10,235 nt of DNA from Thioalkalivibrio sp. (GTDB lineage: Bacteria; Pseudomonadota; Gammaproteobacteria; Ectothiorhodospirales; Ectothiorhodospiraceae). The notes beneath the pieces were generated by a model. That model was not told the origin of the DNA. It did not search any database and saw only the letters and a list, made by a program, of their open reading frames with translations. Every line of letters begins with the position of its first letter. The first letter of the stretch is position 1. Both the position numbers and the translations under genes were made by a program. Below, one piece after another: positions 6,777-10,235 of this stretch. The stretch is from the NCBI GenBank assembly GCA_003563455.1, contig PWRV01000068.1, forward strand, positions 1 through 10,235, read 5' to 3'.

Positions 6777-7517
6777 TTACGCTCCTTGGCCTTCGCCGGC
6801 CGGGCGGAAGGGTTCGAACCGGCGCTGCGGCTTGTAGTCCCGGATGTAGATCACCCGCGGCCGGGTGCCCAGCTCTTCGCGCAGGCCCTGGCCGCCGTGT
6901 TTCGCAACCAGCCTGCTGACCTCGCTGTTCGGATCGTCGATGTCGCCGAACTGCCGTGCACCCGACGGGCAGGCGTCGACACAGGCCGGTGCCAGGCCTT
7001 CGAGGAGGCGGTGATCGCAGAAGGTGCACTTCTCCACGGAACCGGCGGGGCGAACGACAGGGTAGGTCGTGCCGCGCTCCGGGTTGCCATGCGGTGAGCC
7101 TTCGCCCCCGGACTCTTCGAGCATCTCACGGGGCGAGAAGCATCCCTCCGCGAGCTGGTCTCTCTGGGCCCAGTGCCGGTGCGGGCGTTGCCAGTTGATA
7201 CTGATCACGCCGTAGGGGCAGGCAACGATGCAGGCCTTGCAGCCGATGCACTTGTTCGTGTCGTGCAGGGTCAGGCCAGTGCCAGCGTCCTTGTACATCG
7301 CCTGCGTCGGGCAGGCGGCCACACAGGGCGCATTGTCACAGTGGTTGCACATCGTCGAGATGTACTCGTAGCGCACGTTCGGAAACTTCCCGCTGGTGCG
7401 GGTGATCTTGTCGCACCAGTTGAAGCCGACCGGCGTGTTGTTTTCGATCTTGCACGCGATGGTGCAAGCGGCGCAGCCGACACACAGCTGCTGGTCAATC
7501 ACCATTCCGTATCCCAT
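6777..7517 (-). CDS. arrB: Four-cluster [4Fe-4S] ferredoxin subunit of the reductase
   Basis: A 246-residue electron-transfer subunit of the DmsB/PsrB/ArrB class, linking the membrane quinol site to the molybdenum subunit. Four cysteine sets are complete: C12-C15-C18-C22, C57-C60-C65-C69, C90-C93-C96-C100 and C164-C167-C179-C183, enough for four cubane clusters. Two further cysteines (C35, C126) fall outside these motifs. There is no Tat signal of its own, so it is presumably exported together with the Tat-tagged catalytic subunit. The ATG at 7517 has AGGAG about 12 bases upstream and lies 28 bases after the catalytic gene. Size and arrangement agree with ArrB (about 234 residues in Shewanella, from memory), but closely similar subunits serve polysulfide and other reductases. 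Confidence 0.92.
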   Translation of the reverse strand: MGYGMVIDQQLCVGCAACTIACKIENNTPVGFNWCDKITRTSGKFPNVRYEYISTMCNHCDNAPCVAACPTQAMYKDAGTGLTLHDTNKCIGCKACIVACPYGVISINWQRPHRHWAQRDQLAEGCFSPREMLEESGGEGSPHGNPERGTTYPVVRPAGSVEKCTFCDHRLLEGLAPACVDACPSGARQFGDIDDPNSEVSRLVAKHGGQGLREELGTRPRVIYIRDYKPQRRFEPFRPAGEGQGA

Positions 7518-7545
7518 GACGAATCTCTCCTAGCAGTTGTCGGCT

Positions 7546-10104
7546 TCAAGCCTTCTCGATGCGAACGCCAATCTGGCCGGAAAACACCGAGGATCCTGAC
7601 AGGCGGTCGTAATCGCGCGGGATCAGCTCGTTGTTGTTGCCGCCAATGGCCGTGCGTCCGAAGTCCTCGGAGACATGCCGGCCATAGGCCCAGTGGCCCA
7701 TGCCGAAGGCCTTGACCACGCAGCCGGGCCGCACGCCTTCCCAGACGCTCGCGGTGCAGGTGATGGTGCCGGAGACTGAGGTCAAGCGAACCGTGTCGCC
7801 GGTCTCGATCCCCAGGCGTTCGGCGTCGACCGGATTGATCTTGGCTGCGTCGCGAAACTTCAGGTCACCCGCATCGGTATCCCGCTCGGCGGTATACCAG
7901 TAGTGGTTGCAGCCGCGGCCTTCGCGGTTGAGCTTGTGCTTGTGGTCGACGAAGAGCATCGGGACCTCGGCGTCGCTGCCGTGCCGGAACGGGCTTTCGT
8001 AGTGGGGAATGAACGCCAGTTCGCCGCGGGCCTCGTAGTTGCACGTCTCCAGCACGTTGTCGATGTTGGTGTCGTGCCGGTCGGCATGTGACTGCAGCGC
8101 TTCCTTGAGCGTCTCGGAGTAGAACTCGAAGTTGCCGGTTTTGGTGCCCATGTTGCCCCAGCGCGACTGGAACGGATAATGGTCGCTGGTCCACATGCCG
8201 ACCTCGCGGAACTCGTCCCAGCTGTTGAACTTCGTGCCACCGACGTCGGAGTCGGCATCCCAGAACGGCTGGGTCATCATCTTGGCCATGTAAAGGCCGA
8301 GTTCGTCGCCGTTGGTTGGCTGGGCGCCGGTCTCGGGATCAACGAACTCGTTCTTCAGGTATTCGAGCGGTGCGCTGAAGCCCTTGCGATCCAGCGCTTC
8401 GGCCAGTAGCCAGGGGATCTCGGACTCGTCCTGACGGACATCGCCGACTTTGACCATGGGCTGCTGAATCCCAACCACGCCGTAGCCGTTACCGGAGTTC
8501 GCCACCACATTCCAGCGCTCGAACATGCTGTGCGAAGCCGGCAGGATAATGTCGGCAAACATCGACTGTTCAGCGAGGTTGAGGGTGGAGTGGACCTGGA
8601 AGGGCACCTTCTTCATCGCCTCTTCCCATTCCTGCGCATGCGGCTGGGCGTAGACGAAGTTGTTCCAGCTCGCGTACAAGACCTCGATGCCGTAGGGATC
8701 TTCCTCCAGAATGGAGTTGGCGGGCTGGGCGCTGATCACGCCGGCGCCGGACACGCCGCGAGCCAGTGCCGGGAATTCCAGTCGGCCTCGGCGGTCGATC
8801 ATTTCCATCGCGATTCCGGCCTTGGCCAGATCATCGCGATACGCGGCGCCGTCCGGGAGGGAGGCCATCGGGCGCGCGCTGAAGCGCATGCTGCCGCCGT
8901 CGTTCTCGGCCGCACCAAGCAGGCCGGCCAGGGCGTGACCGCACATCGAGCTGTACGCGCCCCGGGTATTCATGTGCATCCCGCGCGAGAGCCAGATACC
9001 CACGTTCGGAGCCGCAGTGCCAAGATCACGGGCGACGCGCACGATCTGCTCGACCGGAAGGTCGGTGATCTCCGCTGCCCACTCCGGGTTGCGGTCCTTG
9101 AGTTCCAGGTTCCACCACTGCACCACGCCATGGGTGTAGCGCTCTTCGAAGTCCTCTTCGGAAACCGACTGTCCCGAAACGAAGCCGTTCTCGCCATTGG
9201 CGAAATCACCCACGAAGGGCTTGTACCAGAGGCCTTCGGTCAGAATGACGTGCGCGAGCGCCAGCGCCAGCGCCGAGTCAGTCCCCGGCTTGAGCGGCAG
9301 CCACTCGTCGGCCTTCTGCGCACTGGAGGAGAAGCGGGGATCTACGATCGCGACCTTGGCGTGTTCTAGCATGTTGCCCCACTCGCGCGTCGCGAAGGAT
9401 ACCTGGCGGTTGGCGGCAATCGGATCGGCCCCGAAGGAGAGCTGGTAGCGGCTGTTCTTGATGTCGTACTGCCGGTAACCCCAGTTACCCTCCATGAAGT
9501 ACGGGCCGAACTTGTCAGCCTCGGCGCAGATGGCCGAGTGGGTGATCGCGTTGGGCGAGCCGATGATGCGGGTGATATTGGCGAGCATCACGCCGCTCAT
9601 AAATCCATATCGGCCGCGGGTGGTCATGTACTTGTACGGTTCGCCCTTGCGCCGCAGTTCCAGTAGCTTCTCGGCGAAGGTGTCCATCGCCTCTTCCCAG
9701 GAGATGCGCACGAAGCCAGGGTCCTCTCCACGACCCTTGCGCGGGTTGGTCCGCTTCATCGGGTAGCGTACGCGGTCCGGGTCATACAGTTCGGTCAGTG
9801 CCATGCTCTGACGGACGCATCCCGACTTGCCGGTGATCTTGGAGTGCTGGTTGCCGCGCACATGGAAGACGCGGCCGTCCTGCACGTAGGCCTCCTTCAT
9901 GCACCAGGTGGTGCAACCCTGGCAGACCGTCGGAACCCACTTGCCCGAACCCGGGACCGGGATTCCTTCGCCGGCGTGTGCGAGTCCTGCTCGTACCAGT
10001 CCCTGCGTGATCGGGTTGAGCTGGAATAGGGTGGCGAGGCCCAGCGCTCCGGTTCCGGCGAGAAAAGCCCGGCGGCTTAGCTTGTGTTCGTTGAACCCTT
10101 GCAT
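7546..10104 (-). CDS. arrA: Tat-exported molybdopterin oxidoreductase, probable respiratory arsenate reductase ArrA
   Basis: An 852-residue catalytic subunit of the DMSO reductase superfamily. A Tat signal (SRRAFLAG, residues 10-17, hydrophobic stretch, AHA near 42-44) sends it folded to the periplasm. The proximal cluster is C61-C64-C68-C96 (CQGCTTWC then 27 residues). The fourth cysteine is followed by VRQ, keeping the usual basic residue at R98. The active-site region shows RGRYG (R165, Y166), THSAICAEADK (H189, S190, Mo-ligand C193, K198) and WGY (Y210). These identities and numbers match those I recall for arsenate contacts in the Shewanella ANA-3 ArrA structure, itself about 854 residues. 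The ArxA-type GRGWG motif is absent. A GNNNELIPRDYDRLSG segment ends the cofactor-binding C-terminal domain. GGAGG lies 9 bases before the ATG. First gene of the operon, with an Fnr-type box upstream. Arsenate as substrate is likely but unproven; antimonate, selenate or polysulfide remain possible. Confidence 0.88.
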   Translation of the reverse strand: MQGFNEHKLSRRAFLAGTGALGLATLFQLNPITQGLVRAGLAHAGEGIPVPGSGKWVPTVCQGCTTWCMKEAYVQDGRVFHVRGNQHSKITGKSGCVRQSMALTELYDPDRVRYPMKRTNPRKGRGEDPGFVRISWEEAMDTFAEKLLELRRKGEPYKYMTTRGRYGFMSGVMLANITRIIGSPNAITHSAICAEADKFGPYFMEGNWGYRQYDIKNSRYQLSFGADPIAANRQVSFATREWGNMLEHAKVAIVDPRFSSSAQKADEWLPLKPGTDSALALALAHVILTEGLWYKPFVGDFANGENGFVSGQSVSEEDFEERYTHGVVQWWNLELKDRNPEWAAEITDLPVEQIVRVARDLGTAAPNVGIWLSRGMHMNTRGAYSSMCGHALAGLLGAAENDGGSMRFSARPMASLPDGAAYRDDLAKAGIAMEMIDRRGRLEFPALARGVSGAGVISAQPANSILEEDPYGIEVLYASWNNFVYAQPHAQEWEEAMKKVPFQVHSTLNLAEQSMFADIILPASHSMFERWNVVANSGNGYGVVGIQQPMVKVGDVRQDESEIPWLLAEALDRKGFSAPLEYLKNEFVDPETGAQPTNGDELGLYMAKMMTQPFWDADSDVGGTKFNSWDEFREVGMWTSDHYPFQSRWGNMGTKTGNFEFYSETLKEALQSHADRHDTNIDNVLETCNYEARGELAFIPHYESPFRHGSDAEVPMLFVDHKHKLNREGRGCNHYWYTAERDTDAGDLKFRDAAKINPVDAERLGIETGDTVRLTSVSGTITCTASVWEGVRPGCVVKAFGMGHWAYGRHVSEDFGRTAIGGNNNELIPRDYDRLSGSSVFSGQIGVRIEKA

Positions 10105-10235
10105 GCGTGCGTCCCTCCGTTTTTCATCGGCGTATCCTCATCAGGCCTGCTTATCAAAAGAGGGTTGTTGATCCAGATCAAGCGAAGCTCTTTCATACAA
10201 AAAAAGACTCAAAAAATGGGATCTCGCACCTAAAA
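10105..10235 (-). other. AT-richer upstream region of the reductase operon
   Basis: This stretch holds the presumed promoter of the reductase operon. It contains an Fnr-type box (10168-10181), homopolymer runs (seven A at 10199-10205 and six A at 10211-10216 on the plus strand) and a clear Shine-Dalgarno close to 10104. Its base composition is visibly richer in A and T than the neighbouring genes. No open reading frame here is convincing, and the next gene lies outside the window. I could not fix a -10 element: GATAAG (minus strand, 10155-10150) is the best match but sits too close to the Fnr box for a standard class II promoter. Confidence 0.6.
10168..10181 (-). promoter_or_regulatory. Perfect Fnr/Anr box upstream of the reductase operon
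   Basis: TTGATCCAGATCAA matches the Fnr/Anr consensus TTGAT-N4-ATCAA in every specified position. Its centre lies 70 bases upstream of the catalytic gene start, so a class II arrangement would place the transcription start near 10133, about 29 bases before the ATG. Fnr-type regulators activate such promoters when oxygen is absent (Dnr-type relatives respond to nitric oxide). This supports an anaerobic respiratory role for the operon. The regulator gene is not in the window. Confidence 0.85.

Noticed and set aside
5862..7097. A 411-codon open frame on the plus strand
   Set aside because: It is antisense to the NrfD-type and iron-sulfur genes, and its product is a low-complexity mix rich in Gln, Arg, His and Gly with no domain.
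8530..9369. A 279-codon open frame on the plus strand
   Set aside because: It is fully antisense to the molybdopterin oxidoreductase, whose motifs are continuous through this stretch.
10182..10235. Poly-A runs near the right edge as a terminator of an upstream gene
   Set aside because: The runs would give T tracts on the minus-strand transcript, but no stable GC-rich stem precedes them within the visible sequence.

Overview
The window looks like a GC-rich proteobacterial chromosome, most likely a gammaproteobacterium able to respire anaerobically. This is an inference from codon use, gene families and an Fnr-type box; there is no rRNA or other taxonomic marker here. It reads as a molybdenum/tungsten cofactor-supply region beside an anaerobic respiratory reductase operon. 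No tRNA, rRNA, CRISPR array, insertion sequence or transposase was seen, and no gene-free stretch exceeds about 130 bases.

Layout, left to right. (1) Positions 1-645 (+) hold the 3' part of a sigma-54-dependent activator: AAA+ domain from Walker B onward plus a Fis-type helix-turn-helix. (2) Positions 681-4658 (-) read, in transcription order, tupB - tupC - tupA - moaA - small protein of unknown function. They encode a tungstate ABC importer, GTP 3',8-cyclase (first step of molybdopterin synthesis) and a 164-residue uncharacterised protein. Spacing is tight (4-base overlap of tupC and tupA, 19 bases between tupB and tupC, 24 bases between moaA and the last gene); only the tupA-moaA gap (114 bases) has room for another promoter. 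(3) Positions 4746-5636 (+), divergent from tupB, encode a one-component regulator that fuses an excisionase/MerR-like helix-turn-helix to a periplasmic-binding-protein-like domain. The short divergent spacer carries a perfect 7-base inverted repeat, a good candidate operator. (4) Positions 5724-10104 (-) form a three-gene operon: Tat-exported molybdopterin oxidoreductase (852 aa), four-cluster ferredoxin subunit (246 aa) and NrfD-type membrane subunit (349 aa). It has a perfect Fnr/Anr box upstream and an intrinsic terminator downstream.

How they fit together: the importer and MoaA would supply metal and pterin for molybdo/tungsto-enzymes. The divergent regulator would adjust uptake to intracellular oxyanion. 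The catalytic subunit has the size and the active-site residue positions that I recall for respiratory arsenate reductase ArrA (R165, Y166, H189, S190, Mo-ligand C193, K198, Y210). I therefore call the operon arrABC-like, with quinol oxidation at the NrfD subunit passing electrons through the iron-sulfur subunit to a periplasmic active site. The substrate is not proven; no arsenic resistance gene lies in the window, and polysulfide, selenate or antimonate reductases belong to the same superfamily.
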